A stretch of DNA of 64,000 nucleotides, taken from assembly GCA_015698045.1 (NCBI GenBank), contig BLAL01000211.1, positions 80,525 through 144,524 on the forward strand, read 5' to 3'. This document shows, piece after piece, positions 1 through 11,558 of the stretch (the stretch's first letter is position 1; every line of letters begins with the position of its first letter). The notes under the pieces were generated by a model that was given only the letters and a program-made list of their open reading frames with translations, was not told the DNA's origin and made no database searches. The position numbers and the translations under genes were made by a program. The DNA is from Rhizophagus clarus. Taxonomy: Eukaryota > Glomeromycota > Glomeromycetes > Glomerales > Glomeraceae.

Positions 1-937
1 ACAATTCGTAATTGCTTCGGTGCTGGTATTTGTTAGATGGTTGCGTTATAAAAGCCGTATAAAGTTCATCCAAGTCAATAAAAAATGTATTTTTGTCCAT
101 CTTTTCATCAAGAATCTTGAGGTAATCATCGACTTGTTTTTTCAATGCACATTTTTTCCAAGATTCTTCAATTGTCTCTTGTCACACTGATTTTTCAGCC
201 TTATTGTCATTATAGTATGTCAGATACGTTTGTCAATGTAATGCTCATAACTCTCAAATATAAATATAAAATAAACTTTCAGTACCTCTATCCACTCATC
301 CTTTAACCTTTGAATCTGTTCGGTTGATAATAACGTGAAGAGCTTTTTTGTATATGAAAATTCAATGTCGAAGAGGCAGATGATATTATATCGCTCCAAA
401 TGTGATTTTGTTTCGAAATTTGCCAAAATCTGATCAAACTCATTCTTAGTTCTAGTAAGTATACAAAACATTAATGATATAGTAGAAACTAAGCTTACCT
501 CGACTTTTGGAGTATTGAATATGTTTAGTGAAACCTGATCTTCATCTTCTGAAGCGTCAAACGCCTCCTCATCCGTCCATTCGTTAGATCCTATAATAGG
601 ATTAAAAAAGTTTAATGATTCTGTATGTTTTCGCTAACTTAAATAATAAACATACTTTGTTGTCTCCGTTTATATTTGGTAGATTGTTTTACTTTTTTTA
701 CTTCTTTGAGTAGTACACTAACAGGTCTTTTTTCGGAAGGTGACTGAAAAAATGAATTCAAATAAAGAATGGCATATCAAATAAACATTTTTTGAACTAT
801 AGACGTTGTGTTCCTGTATTGTAATCAACATGATAATCATAAATAGCTTTCCATTTCTCTGTTCTCTTTAAAAATACTCGTGACCTGGAACGAAAAGAAG
901 TGGGCTTACATTCATTCTTTTCGACATTCTGTTCTCA
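1..937 (-). CDS. Hypothetical spliced gene, 3' part cut by window edge
   Basis: No recognised function. Reading the minus strand, coding-like exons lie at about 795-937, 656-743, 499-590, 286-444 and 1-180. They are separated by short introns with GT...AG borders, and the phases of 656-743, 499-590, 286-444 and 1-180 agree with each other. Peptides include SRVFLKRTEKWKAIYDYHVD, an acidic stretch around SNEWTDEEAFDASEDED, and STEQIQRLKDEWIE. The first exon listed (795-937) is open but its join to 656-743 does not fit a clean phase, so either an exon boundary is wrong or there is a frame error. The 5' end was not found. The protein continues beyond base 1. Composition (Lys/Glu-rich, no membrane segment) suggests a soluble protein; it may belong to a repeat-associated lineage family. 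Confidence 0.5.
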
Positions 938-1090
938 TTGTAATCCACCGTGTTTCTTTCCCTTAAAGAATACGTTCTACCACCCGTGGTTCTTTTGGTT
1001 TCCTGTAATATGAATTATGAGCATTGTGAGTAAAGATCCTTTATCATAAGGAAAGTACATAGCTGAATCTTCCTCCAGATTCAGCAGACC

Positions 1091-1537
1091 CTAATCAAGG
1101 AATCTCATAGTAAGATGTGCACGCCGCAGCGATGAGACCCGGTACTCATGTCTGGGCGCTCTTCTTCCCCATACCGCAGAACAGGGTGTAGCACGCTCAC
1201 TATGCTCGTTAATACTCTCACGTGTAAAAATACTAACCAATTTGCGTCTTAACGCCAGGGCTTTTTCTCTTTCTCTTCCTGGTTTTAGGTTATTTATTAA
1301 GACCTCTAATTCAGCAACATAAGTGCTATGCGACCGTTGTACTGTTCCTTCTTCCAGGTATTTTTTGGAATAAAACCGGTCCCACTCCTCGCCTCCCCAT
1401 TTCATATAAGGTTGTTCCCAAAATTCTAAAAAGGGGCACAACATTAAATATAATACTTTGGTATATAAATAAGTACGTGCGAATAAACTCTTACCACGGT
1501 GAATTTTCGAAAAAATATCTTTAGTTATTGACGACAT
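1091..1537 (-). CDS. Hypothetical protein, 148 aa
   Basis: Open minus-strand frame of 148 codons from an ATG at 1537, starting MSSITKDIFSKIHRGKSLFA and ending HLTMRFLD. I do not recognise the family. Use of Trp, Arg and Glu (EFWEQPYMKWGGEEWDRFY, REREKALALRRKLVSIF) looks like real coding sequence, and the last third (from about 1205 down to 1091) is clearly more GC-rich than its surroundings, as if derived from a different source. No signal peptide; one moderately hydrophobic stretch near residues 20-40. It could be an exon of a larger gene or a fragment of a transposon ORF rather than a complete gene. Confidence 0.4.
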   Translation of the reverse strand: MSSITKDIFSKIHRGKSLFARTYLYTKVLYLMLCPFLEFWEQPYMKWGGEEWDRFYSKKYLEEGTVQRSHSTYVAELEVLINNLKPGREREKALALRRKLVSIFTRESINEHSERATPCSAVWGRRAPRHEYRVSSLRRAHLTMRFLD

Positions 1538-4493
1538 AAAAAGAAAATTTAGTAAAATTTAAGGTTAAAAAAGACTTATATGACGATTAAAAAAAAAAAG
1601 TTACCTTGGCAAAGTATATAACGTCTGTAAAAACGCGTCTGAGGTTTAATTGTTAACTGAGTTTTAATATTTACTCGGTTTTACAGTTTTTACAAATAGA
1701 TGGTTTGCTGTTATACTGAGCAAATATATATTTAATCACATGAGCTACTTCATTGATCTAAGATTTCAAAAAAAAAAAACGAGTTTTTGGTTAAGGGAAA
1801 TTCTATTGTATATTTGTGTTACATTGGCAAGAGATGCAACGTAACATAATTTTTGTATTACACATTTACACGGGAAAAATATATCTGTTGCCAATACGAA
1901 AATTATACATTGATGTTCTCTTTAGTTATGAAATAAAGGCAACGTTGTAAGATCGTTTTTTGCCAACATTCTTAAGACGTACTTCGTGTTTTTTATTTAT
2001 AGATTATTAATTGTAATATCCGTGGCCGATGAGATGCGACTAACAACTCACTTTGTCCACTACAAATTAATATGAATGAGCTATACTCGATAAAAAAGTA
2101 ATCACTTTGTTGTGTGAATCAGGACCCTGCGGACAGATAGAGTATATACTGTATATCTATTATTTTTTTAGTTAATATCTATTGATCATAAAATGATGTT
2201 CTTGTTAATAGCAAATCAATCATATGAAATGAAAACATCCATGAATATATAAAGAGCGTATGATGATTCATTATTTGAAGAAAATTGTTAAGAAGAAATT
2301 CATTAATCATGTGTAGAAAATTGGGAATCCTGAGGGAGTAACTTGTATGTGGAGCCTAGTAAATTATATCTGTATCCTTTTAATTTTTTTTTTGTACTCG
2401 TTTTTTTCACGATTAATTAATATAATATACAACAATAGTGCATGGGCAATAGAGGGCATCCCTCTGGGATGTTAAGAGTGTGGTTAAGAAGCATGGCAAG
2501 ACAATTATAGTACTAGTGCTTTGATCCGGATGAAACACCATCATCTGGATTCTGGATTACACAATAAAATTTTATAATAATATGCTGTATAGAATCCGGA
2601 CATTTCTAATATAACTCACATTTAAGTTTTAAGTTTTGGCAAATTAACCAAATTCGGCTTAAACTCATATTTTAAGTTTTAGCAAATTAAGCCTAATGTA
2701 ACAAACACTCGAGTTTTCGCAAATTAAATTAATTTTAGATGTGATAATTAGATTTTGAGCAAATTATATCAATTTTCAAAGGAGCAAAAAGTGCTTAAAT
2801 TATTATGAGTTCTATATGTAATGTCCTATAAAAATTAATAAACCAAGACAATAAAATACACAGTAAAAACATAAAATTAGGCTTGGGCAAGTTAGTAATT
2901 TAAAATTTAAGGTTACAGAGAATACAGAGGTTTGACAAGTTAATGCGTAACGTTTCATTAATCATAAAACAGTTTTGTTAGATGATGAAGAACCAATCAG
3001 ATCCTTGTCTCTAATGATATGGTCAGGCAGATAATTTAACCTTTTGACGTAACCTGTCACAGATTTTAGATGCGCCAGACAAATGGATATCGCCACATGA
3101 CCTTAATTAATCATCACCATATAATATAGTCCTTCCGGTCAAGAAAATCTTACACCACCTCTTTATGAACACCTCTGGTAATAATCATAATTTGCACACA
3201 ATATATATGTAACGTGCCTTTTTTCATCCTAATTTTTCTCAATCGAATGACAAATTCTCATCGATAAATATAGTGATTACTAAACCATGCTACAGATATA
3301 TTTACTCACCCTCAAATTGTGTAAATTTTTAAATAAATGCTTCTTTATTATATATTAATGTCTTTGCGTGTATTTCATTGGGAATATTATTAAGTAAATA
3401 AGTTTTGTTTTACCAGCTCCTCTCGTAGTCTTGCTGCATCAATTATTGATAAAATAAGTTTTTTTGATAATAATAATACTCAAAATCAATAATTTTCTTT
3501 ATTATTATCATTGTTTTCGAATTGGTCGATCATATGATTTATCGATCAATTTTTTAAAAAAAAAAAATTACTGAAAACACAGAAAACACCAAAAAGACAA
3601 CCAAAAAATTATATCTCCTTTTTCAAATTAGTGCGATCCCTGTATGTCACCCTTAAGGAAATCAGTTTTCGCAAATGTGGAAACCCGGGATTTCCTGGAT
3701 AACTTTGCTAGGGTCAGGGTTAGAACACCACGCTCCAAAGTTGAAGATGCGGTTAATAAATAATCATTTCGCTGTGGGATTTAGTGACTGCATAAAATCA
3801 TTATAAATTGACGTCTGACTTTTGATGGTATTATGAAAAAAGCGACCAAATCAGTTAAACAACGTGAGATAGCTCGGTGGATGATCAGGTATAAATCGTT
3901 GACGAGAGGTTTGAAAGGAGTTAATCCATTTAATCTTGCGCCCACATCAAAATTATTTGAAACATAGTTTCTAGATTGTTGTTGGAGTTCTTTGAACGTT
4001 TCTTTGCGCCTGGCTGGCGCACTTGCACACGATAAACCGGAGAAAAGTCCTAAATGTTTATTGGAATCAGGATTAGCATATATGCAGCACATATGGTAAC
4101 ATGTTGAGGAAGCTAGTCCTGGAAATTTCTATGAAGGATATCAGCCGTAGATAATAAACGCGTGAAATGCCTTGATATTAAAGCCACAAGTGAAATGTGC
4201 ATACAGTCGCTTCAGTGTTAAAATTAATCCAGCTTTGAGTTAATGACCAATCAATAGGTTGTGTCGATTAGCGAGAGAAGTCGCTTGTTGAAGGGAATTT
4301 GTAAAAGTTTTTATATGTTTATTCTTTATTACTTAACGACTTCGAATTTCGATAATCGGTAGTATCACGAGATCGAAATCACTATTGTCAGTGTTGTGAT
4401 TTGATGACGATCACTTGACCGCATAGTAATAAATCATGAGTTTCTGCAAAGTACGTGGGTGATTTCTTTCACGAAGTACTATTTTAACATAAA
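1538..4493. other. Intergenic AT-rich DNA with one weak ORF
   Basis: Nearly 3 kb without a convincing gene. Around 2610-2770 an imperfect ~50-bp unit containing GCAAATTAA recurs about four times. A more GC-balanced stretch at 3640-4150 contains an open minus-strand frame at 3781-4092 (103 codons, with ARRKETFKELQQQSRNY) that could be an isolated exon or relic, but it has no recognisable domain and no clear splice partners. The last 400 bases form the upstream region of the aminotransferase gene. Nothing else is supported. Confidence 0.4.
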
Positions 4494-6061
4494 ATGCTTT
4501 CTTCCGCTTCGAAACGAATTTGTTTATCGATACGCAGTCGAACTTTATTACCACGCACTGTGACAACTTATCCTGCTATCTTCCAACAGGCGTTATTCCA
4601 GTCTACGTTAACCAATAATGCAAAGCAGCTTGCGGACATTGACGTAAGTCCTTAGTTTGCATGCGGCGTTGTTGGTTTGTTTCTTATTCACTGTTGAAAT
4701 GTGTTACAACAAATTTTTGTAACGTAATTAAACAAAATATGCACAATGTATTTGTTTTTTTTTTTTTTTGAAAAATAAATAAGTAAAAAGTAACTTATCC
4801 CTGTTATAAATAGCATGGTAAAATTCAAATTCAACGTTCTGAAAACTTAAAATCTCTTATTCCTGCTAAGGACCTCGTGTTTGGGAGAACGTTTACAGAT
4901 CATATGTTAGAAATTGAATGGAATGCAGATCAAGGATGGTCTGATCCAATCATTAAACCTTATGGGAAAATTTCCTTAGAACCCAGTGCAATGGTGTTCC
5001 ATTATTCTTTTGAATGCTTTGAAGGTTTAAAAGCTTACAAGGACAAGGATGGTAACATAAGATTATTCAGGCCAGATATGAATATGAAGAGATTCAAAAA
5101 GTCAGCTGCAAGACTTACATTACCTGTGAGTTTGTATAATGAATATTTTATATTCTTCATATTTTCTTATTATCTCTTTCACTTTTTATTACTTAGGATT
5201 TTAATGGAGAAGAATTATTAGAATGCTTAAAAAAGCTTATTCGTCTTGATGAACGTTGGATTCCTGCTGAAAGAGGTTATTCACTATACATTCGTCCATC
5301 TCTTATTGGAACTCAAGAATCATTAGGGGTTGGAGTAACTACTCGTGCTCTTCTTTTTATCATTTGTTCCCCTGTAGGCCCATATTATAAGACAGGGTTT
5401 GATGCTGTTCGATTATTAGCTACAACTGATAAAGTTAGAGCCTGGCCTGGTGGTACTGGAGATGCAAAGATTGGAGGGAATTATGCACCTTGTGTCCTAA
5501 CACAAATCGAAGCTGCTAAAAGAGGATATCATCAAAATTTGTGGCTATTTGGCACTGATGATGAAATTACTGAGGTTGGCACAATGAATTGTTTTGTTCT
5601 TTTAAAAAATGAACAGAATGGTAAAGTATAATTTTTGTTTCTTATGTTATTGATTATCTAGTTTTTAATATAGATGTATTTCATTATGAAATTTAAATAT
5701 AGAAATTGAACTTGTTACGCCTCCGTTAAATGGAACCATACTTGCAGGAGTGACTCGTGATTCTATACTGAGTCTTGCACGTTCCTGGAATGAATTTAAA
5801 GTTTCTGAGCGTAAAATAACAATGCCTGAAGTTGTAAAAGCCCAAGAAGAAGGTCGTTTATTAGAAATGTTTGGTGCAGGAACTGCATGTATAGTAAGTC
5901 CTATTAAAGAGATTCATTATCATGGACGTGATTTAAGTATCCCATTAGATCCAAAAAATCCTTCTAGCAATACAGGACCTGTTACTAAAAGATTTGCTGA
6001 TGTAATTGTAGGAATACAATATGGAGAAATTCCACACAAGTGGTCTGTGATCATACCTTAA
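4494..6061 (+). CDS. BAT1: Branched-chain amino acid aminotransferase
   Basis: Encodes a PLP-dependent class IV aminotransferase that interconverts Leu, Ile and Val with their 2-keto acids. Exons 4494-4643, 4814-5125, 5197-5620 and 5703-6061 join in phase through GT-AG introns to give 414 codons plus stop. The first exon (MLSSASKRICLSIRSRTLLP) is Arg/Ser-rich without acids, as in a mitochondrial presequence. Family signatures follow: FGRTFTDHMLEIEW, FHYSFECFEGLKAY, YIRPSLIGT, the PLP-lysine region GGTGDAKIGGNYAP and EVGTMNCF. Length matches eukaryotic BCATs (about 380-420 residues). No frame damage: this is an intact housekeeping gene. The gene symbol follows the yeast mitochondrial form because of the presequence; orthology to BAT1 rather than BAT2 is not shown by the sequence. 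Confidence 0.93.
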
Positions 6062-8199
6062 AAAATATTAGCTTAATAGTTTTCTTAAAAAGATATAACA
6101 TCTTGTATAATTTATTAATATTTGGTGCTCTAGTATATATTAATTTTAATAATAATTATTAAATTCATTAATTTGTGATTCATATAAAAAGTAGAAGTTT
6201 TAATTATTAAAAACAGGGAGTTACAGTCATACCTTTTTATACTTTTGGTGTGTGATATAACTGTATAAAAATCCTAGCCTATTTACAGTCAGACTTTCAT
6301 ATAATCTTCAAGTTGGTTATACCCTTAACTGGTGATTGTATAGAGGTATGATTATATATATAGTATATAATTTTTTTTATCAAAAATCAGAAATAAATAT
6401 TATTAAAATTATTTTGGTTTTGGCTTGAATTATAAGTTATAAAATTATAAATCACATGAATTGCATATTTTTAGATGATAACCATTTTGTAAAAAACAAT
6501 TTTGAAAATTTCTTATAATCTACATTTTAAAAAAGGAAATTTGTTTATAATTCTAGCTGAAATTTTGATTTAACTGAAATTATAGTGATTATAGAAAGGT
6601 TTAATTACTAGTAAAAATAATATATATGTTGCAGATCATATGATGATAGTAATTATAATTGAATTGTAATTATAAAGTGGTAAATTAACTAAATAAAATT
6701 CAGTTTCATGTAAAGGTGTGACTATATAGAATATAATTGTATGGAAGTTTAACTATATATGAAATTGTGATTATATAGAAGTTTTTAATTTTTTTATATT
6801 GCAAAAAAAAAAAATCATAAAATTTATAAAAGGTATAGTCTTTCCATATTTACATATTAAAAAACCTGTGATATTTTTCTGTATTTTTACTTTCAAAATA
6901 TTTTGTTATATATTTTTCATTTTTTATTTAAAATTAGATTAATTTAGCCAAAACTAGATTAAACTGAAATTAAACTAATTTATATTTATTTTTACTATTT
7001 ATAATTTTATTAAATTTAGTAATATATATTATATATGGGTTTAATCATTTTTCACACCTGCGATGTATCACACCCTTTTTTGTCATCCATGTCACATCCC
7101 TTTTTTTTCATTTTTTATATGTATTCTGGAGACTTAAAATTTTTTCAGTTGTAAAAAATTTATTTTTTATGCTCCTAGTTAAATGTTACATGTTTAATTT
7201 TGCTCAGCATTACCATAATTTTGCTCAAAGTGTTCAGAATATGATGTATCGCAAGTATAAAAAAAAATAAAACCCATTATATATTTATAATTTTTATTTT
7301 TTTTTATTATAGCCTATACTTTATATATATATTGTATATATTTAAATAAGAAATAATAAGAAGAGAATCAGAAATAACATAATTTTTTGAAGGGTAAAGG
7401 GAGAATCAGATTAAGATGATCTATCATTTTTAGTAACTAATAATATATATTGAATTTTCTAAAATAGGTAATAATAAGAAAAAGGAAGCCAAAATCTTAA
7501 AAATCAAATGATGTAATTTCTGATCCTTTCCTAAAATAATTAATTAATTAATTAGCAATTCACTTAAAATTAGCACTCTATTACTATTAATTAAATTTAA
7601 AACAAAAATTAAAAGTGTTATTTAAATTATCTTGTGATTTATTGATTAAATTTTGATAAAGTATTAAGTTATTTAGTAATTTTTGATATTTTCTTTAAAA
7701 TAAAAAAAAATTAGTTTGATACATTACAAAAAAATCAGAAATCCTATTTTTTGGGTATGCATCAGATAAATATGATATTTTCTGAAAAATGGTTTTTTGC
7801 ATTTATCTCATGGTGTATTAGTCTAATTTCAAAGTTCTTTTTTTTATTTTAAAAAGAATGCGAAAAGTTACAAATAATATAAAAGTCATTAAAATCCAAT
7901 TACTAAATTACAAAATAATGTAAAATAAATATTTAATTTTTTCCTCAAATTTTATTATAAAATGATTAATAAAAAATATTATTCTTAGGTAAATTGGTAA
8001 TTAATTAAAATTTAAAATAAAATATTAGTATAATTGTAAAAAGATAAATAATTTAAGTTAAATTTTAAATCAGAATTTAAAATTATAATTAATAAAATTA
8101 CTTTTTTTTACAGTATATTTATAAATTTATTAAAATTTTATGTAAATTTTATAAAAAGTGTAATTAATTAATTCTAATATAATTAATCTATAAATTATA
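6062..8199. other. AT-rich intergenic DNA
   Basis: About 2.1 kb of A/T-rich DNA between the aminotransferase and a Tc1-type element. It contains many short runs related to GATTATATAGA (6340-6790), among them the dispersed repeat listed at 6455-6752. From 6800 to 8190 I see only AT-rich simple sequence and no coding potential. Confidence 0.5.
6455..6752 (+). repeat. Dispersed AT-rich repeat, copy 1
   Basis: This stretch is a diverged reverse complement of 53487-53795. Matching blocks include ACTAGTAATTAAAC, TATAATTTCAG and GAATATAATTGTAT. The 6752 end carries ATTGTAT(A/G)GA(A/G)GTTTAA, resembling a terminal repeat, and related motifs occur at 6330-6360. It is probably a non-autonomous DNA transposon relic; exact ends and target duplication are not resolved. 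Confidence 0.6.
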
Positions 8200-8519
8200 C
8201 AGTAACTTCTATAATTATTGTACTACTTCATTTAAAATTTTTAAATTGTCGTATCTTATAATCTAATAATGATATAAACAAAAAATTTAAATAGTTCTAT
8301 AATTTACGATCTCATTTTTACTATATTTAAATTTTGTTATTAATTTATTTTTAGTTTTTTAGAAAATATCATGTTAAGTCATTTTTTTGTGATACAATAA
8401 TTTTGGCGTTTTAATGAAATAATAAATAAATGATGTTTGTATGACATACCTAACACATATAAATAAACTAAACTTGTAGATCATTTTGCATCACTTTCTC
8501 ATAATTTTTTAGCTTTATT

Positions 8520-9697
8520 ATGAAGGTGATTCTACTTACTCAAAGAGAACGTATCTTTACACTTCTTCAAGAGGGATATTCAAGCTGAAAAGTTTCTTTT
8601 CATGAAAAAGTTAGCCATATTTTTGTATTAAGAATAAAAAAAAAATAACAGGTCATCTTGATGTCATTCCAAGGCCAGGTCATCCAAAATTCTTACAGAA
8701 CGTCATGAAAGAAATATTGCTAGACTTATCAAAGCAGGTGAATGATCAAATGCTATTCAAGTACAAAAAAAGTTAATTTCTGAAGAAAATATTATTATTT
8801 TACCAAATACAGTTCAACGCTCATTAAAAAGACAAGGTCTTGTATCAAGAGTTAAAAAAAGAAAACCATTGCTCTTAAAACGACATAAAATTGCTTGACA
8901 AAAGTTTGCTCAAAAGTACTGTAATTGGACTAAAGAAGATTGGTGAAAGGTAGTATAGTCTGATTAAAGTAAATTTATGATTTTTGGTTCAAATGGAAGA
9001 GAGTAATGCTGGAGAGATCCAAATTTACCTTTAAAGCCGCAACATGTTAAGCCAACTGTAAAGTTTGGTGGGAGTTCTGTTATGATATGGGTTGTATAGG
9101 TGCATTTGGTGTAAGAAGATATTGCAAAATTGACAGAAGGATGGATGGAGACCTATATTGAGAAATTTTGGAAGAAGAGCTCTTAAGGACCCTTAGCGAA
9201 TGTAATTTAAGTATAGATAATGTCATTTTCCAACAGGATAATGACCCAAAACATACAGCAAATAAGACATATGGGTTCTTTGCTAGGAAAATGACCTTCT
9301 GAGAAATTTTTTAACTAAATTTTATTATTAAGCTCATTTTGATCTATTAGCTTTGAAAAATAAAGAACTATAAAAATCTCAATTTTTGGTAAAAAGTTCT
9401 CAGAAGGTCATTTTCCTAGCAAAGAATCCATATGAGTGGTTTGATGACAATAATGTTGAAATTTTGGATTGGCCTGCCCAATCATCAGATTTAAATCCTA
9501 TAGAACATTTATGGAATGAAGTTGACTGTCATTTGCGGTAACTTCCTAGTAATATTACTAGTAAGAATGATCTATGGGATAAAATACAACTAGTATGGAA
9601 TCAAATTAATATTGACTTCTGTTTGAAACTGATTGACACAATGTCACAAAGAATTAAAGATGTACTTAAAGCTAGTGAAAGATATACAAAATGGTAG
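8520..9697 (+). pseudogene. Tc1-type DD34E transposase pseudogene
   Basis: From ATG at 8520 (MKVILLTQRERIFTLLQEGY) to YTKW-stop at 9697 the frame reads as a Tc1 transposase: N-terminal HTH, then KPQHVKPTVKFGGSSVMIWG, FQQDNDPKHTA and WPAQSSDLNPIEHLWNEVD. When the MITE at 9272-9430 is ignored, the second Asp (QQDND) and the Glu (NPIE) are separated by 34 residues, the Tc1 spacing. The frame holds many stops: TGA where Arg is expected (after GYSS, after AGE, after HKIA), TAG for Trp and TAA for Glu/Gln around VVWSDE. The changes are mainly CGA-to-TGA and G-to-A. No functional protein can be made. Confidence 0.88.
9272..9430. mobile_element. 159-bp Tc1/mariner-type MITE inside the transposase
   Basis: Starts TGGGTTCTTTGCTAGGAAAA and ends in its reverse complement with one mismatch (TGGATTCTTTGCTAGG at the other end); the terminal repeats extend about 33 bp. 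It is flanked by TA at 9270-9271 and 9431-9432. Removing the element plus one TA restores the uninterrupted transposase codons NKTYEWFDDN, so insertion followed formation of the host element. The interior is AT-rich with no ORF. Confidence 0.92.
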
Positions 9698-9986
9698 CGG
9701 TCATATTAAAAAAAAATTTTAATATAATTAATTATAAATAGGATGAAAAATTAATGTAATGAAAATTTTTTACATATGTGCTAAAATTATTGTGTCATAA
9801 AAAAATTATTTAATGTAATTTTTTTCAAAAAATTAAAAATAAAGTGTCAATAAAATTTAAATATAATAAAAATAAGATTATAAACTATAAATTATTTAAA
9901 TTTTTTATTTAAATAGTTATTCAGTTATGAGATATAACATTTTAAAAATTTTAAATGAAGTGGTACAATAATTATGGAAGTCACTG

Positions 9987-10779
9987 TATGTTATTTCAAT
10001 AAAATCCTATATATATATTGTTAGTTAATGATTTTTCTATACAAGTAAATATATGTGAAATAAGCTATTTTAAAAATTGTATTTTTATAATCAAAGAAAG
10101 AAAATTAAAAAATCCATTATACTGCTTTTTATAATTTTTTTTAATTTTAATTCCCATGGTATTGAACTGTTTTTTTTTATCTATTTTTTAATATAATCTG
10201 TATATCTGCTATAATTAAAGTTACTATTAATATGAAAAAATATTTTAAAACATAATTTATAAATTTTTATCGCTGTTTTCAAAAAGATTGAATCTGCACT
10301 GTGTCAATCAATTATAATAAATACAGAAAAAACTGTGATTTTTGCAAATCAGATTGATGTATCATTAGTATATCACTTATTAACACAAATTTTTTTGTTA
10401 TACCGAGAAGACAGAGTCATGCCACGTATTTTTAGTAGTTTTTGGGAAGCTTCGCTCTACTTTTCTTAGGAGATTACTAGTGATTATTCCTTCGATTATA
10501 TATGATTACAAACGATTACAAATGATTACAAACGATTACAAATGATTACCAAACGTTTTTACATTACATGTTACAATTTTATACTTGTAAAGCTTATTCA
10601 AATAAAGTTTTGGGATATTTCTTAGTAGAAAGACTTATATATATATATATTTTAACGTTTACTTTGGCTACTTCCTCTCTTTTCGTTAACAGTAGGTATT
10701 ATAATAGCTCTATCTTACATTTTGTAGTTATTGCAACTATTGACTCTTTTTATTCCATTTATTTTCAAACAGAAAACAA
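9987..10779. other. AT-rich spacer with a 10-bp tandem repeat
   Basis: No gene is seen between the Tc1 element and the next transposase relic. At about 10500-10552 the unit GATTACAAA(C/T) is repeated five to six times. The stretch 10430-10490 is less AT-rich (GGGAAGCTTCGCTCTACTTT) and may mark the end of another decayed element, but no inverted partner was found. Confidence 0.5.
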
Positions 10780-11558
10780 TGTGCCTAAAAAATTAAGCTA
10801 AGATTTACGGTAGAGAGTTGTATATCTATATACTGATAGTTGCTCAATCATAGATATTGCTAATACATTATATATGAGCAAGTCCTCTGTAAATAGAATA
10901 ATAAATATGTATGAAAAATGGGCCTGCATAACTAATCCTTTTAAAGGAGTTTTTGGTAGAAAGAAGCTCTTTAATAGAAATGACATGTACATTCTTCGAA
11001 ATCTTATAAAAGATAAAGTTAACTGGTATCTAGATAAGTTAACTCATGAAATGGAGAATCTTACAGGCAAAAGAGCTTCTATCTCAACACTTTGGAGATC
11101 ACTTCACTATCTAGAAATCACTCGAAAAAAGGTATTGAAAAATTAATCTTACAAACAGCAATTATGAATTTGATATTCTAATTACATTTTCTTTTTTATA
11201 AAAGCTTCAGAAAGAAGCTTATGAAAGAAGCAAAATCATACGTGCTCATTATCTAAGTGTTATTGGCGAAAGTTATATTTTAAATCAATTAATCTTTATT
11301 GACGAGAGTACTAAGGATGAAAGAAGTCTATTGAGATTTTATGAGTATTCTTCTCAGAATATACGAGCATGCAAAAAAGTGGTATTTGTACGAGGAAAAG
11401 ATATACAATTCTATCTGCTCTAACTCTGGATGGATTTGTTACCATTGATATCTTCGAAGATGCCTGCGATAAGAAAAGATTCATTGATTTTATACTCGAT
11501 CAAGTAGTATGTAAATATTGTAATTTTATTATTTTATAATTTATAAATAATAACATAA

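Larger units (their letters stand above)
8200..9986 (+). mobile_element. Complete, inactive Tc1/mariner element with long inverted ends
   Basis: The element begins CAGTAACTTCTATAATTATT at 8200 and ends in the reverse complement of CAGTGACTTCCATAATTATT at 9986, flanked on both sides by TA (8198-8199 and 9987-9988), the target duplication of the Tc1/mariner superfamily. The inverted repeats remain alignable for about 150 bp. The central region (8520-9697) is a transposase pseudogene, itself interrupted by a 159-bp MITE. Element length is 1787 bp, or 1626 bp once the MITE and one TA are removed, which is normal for Tc1 elements. Confidence 0.88.
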
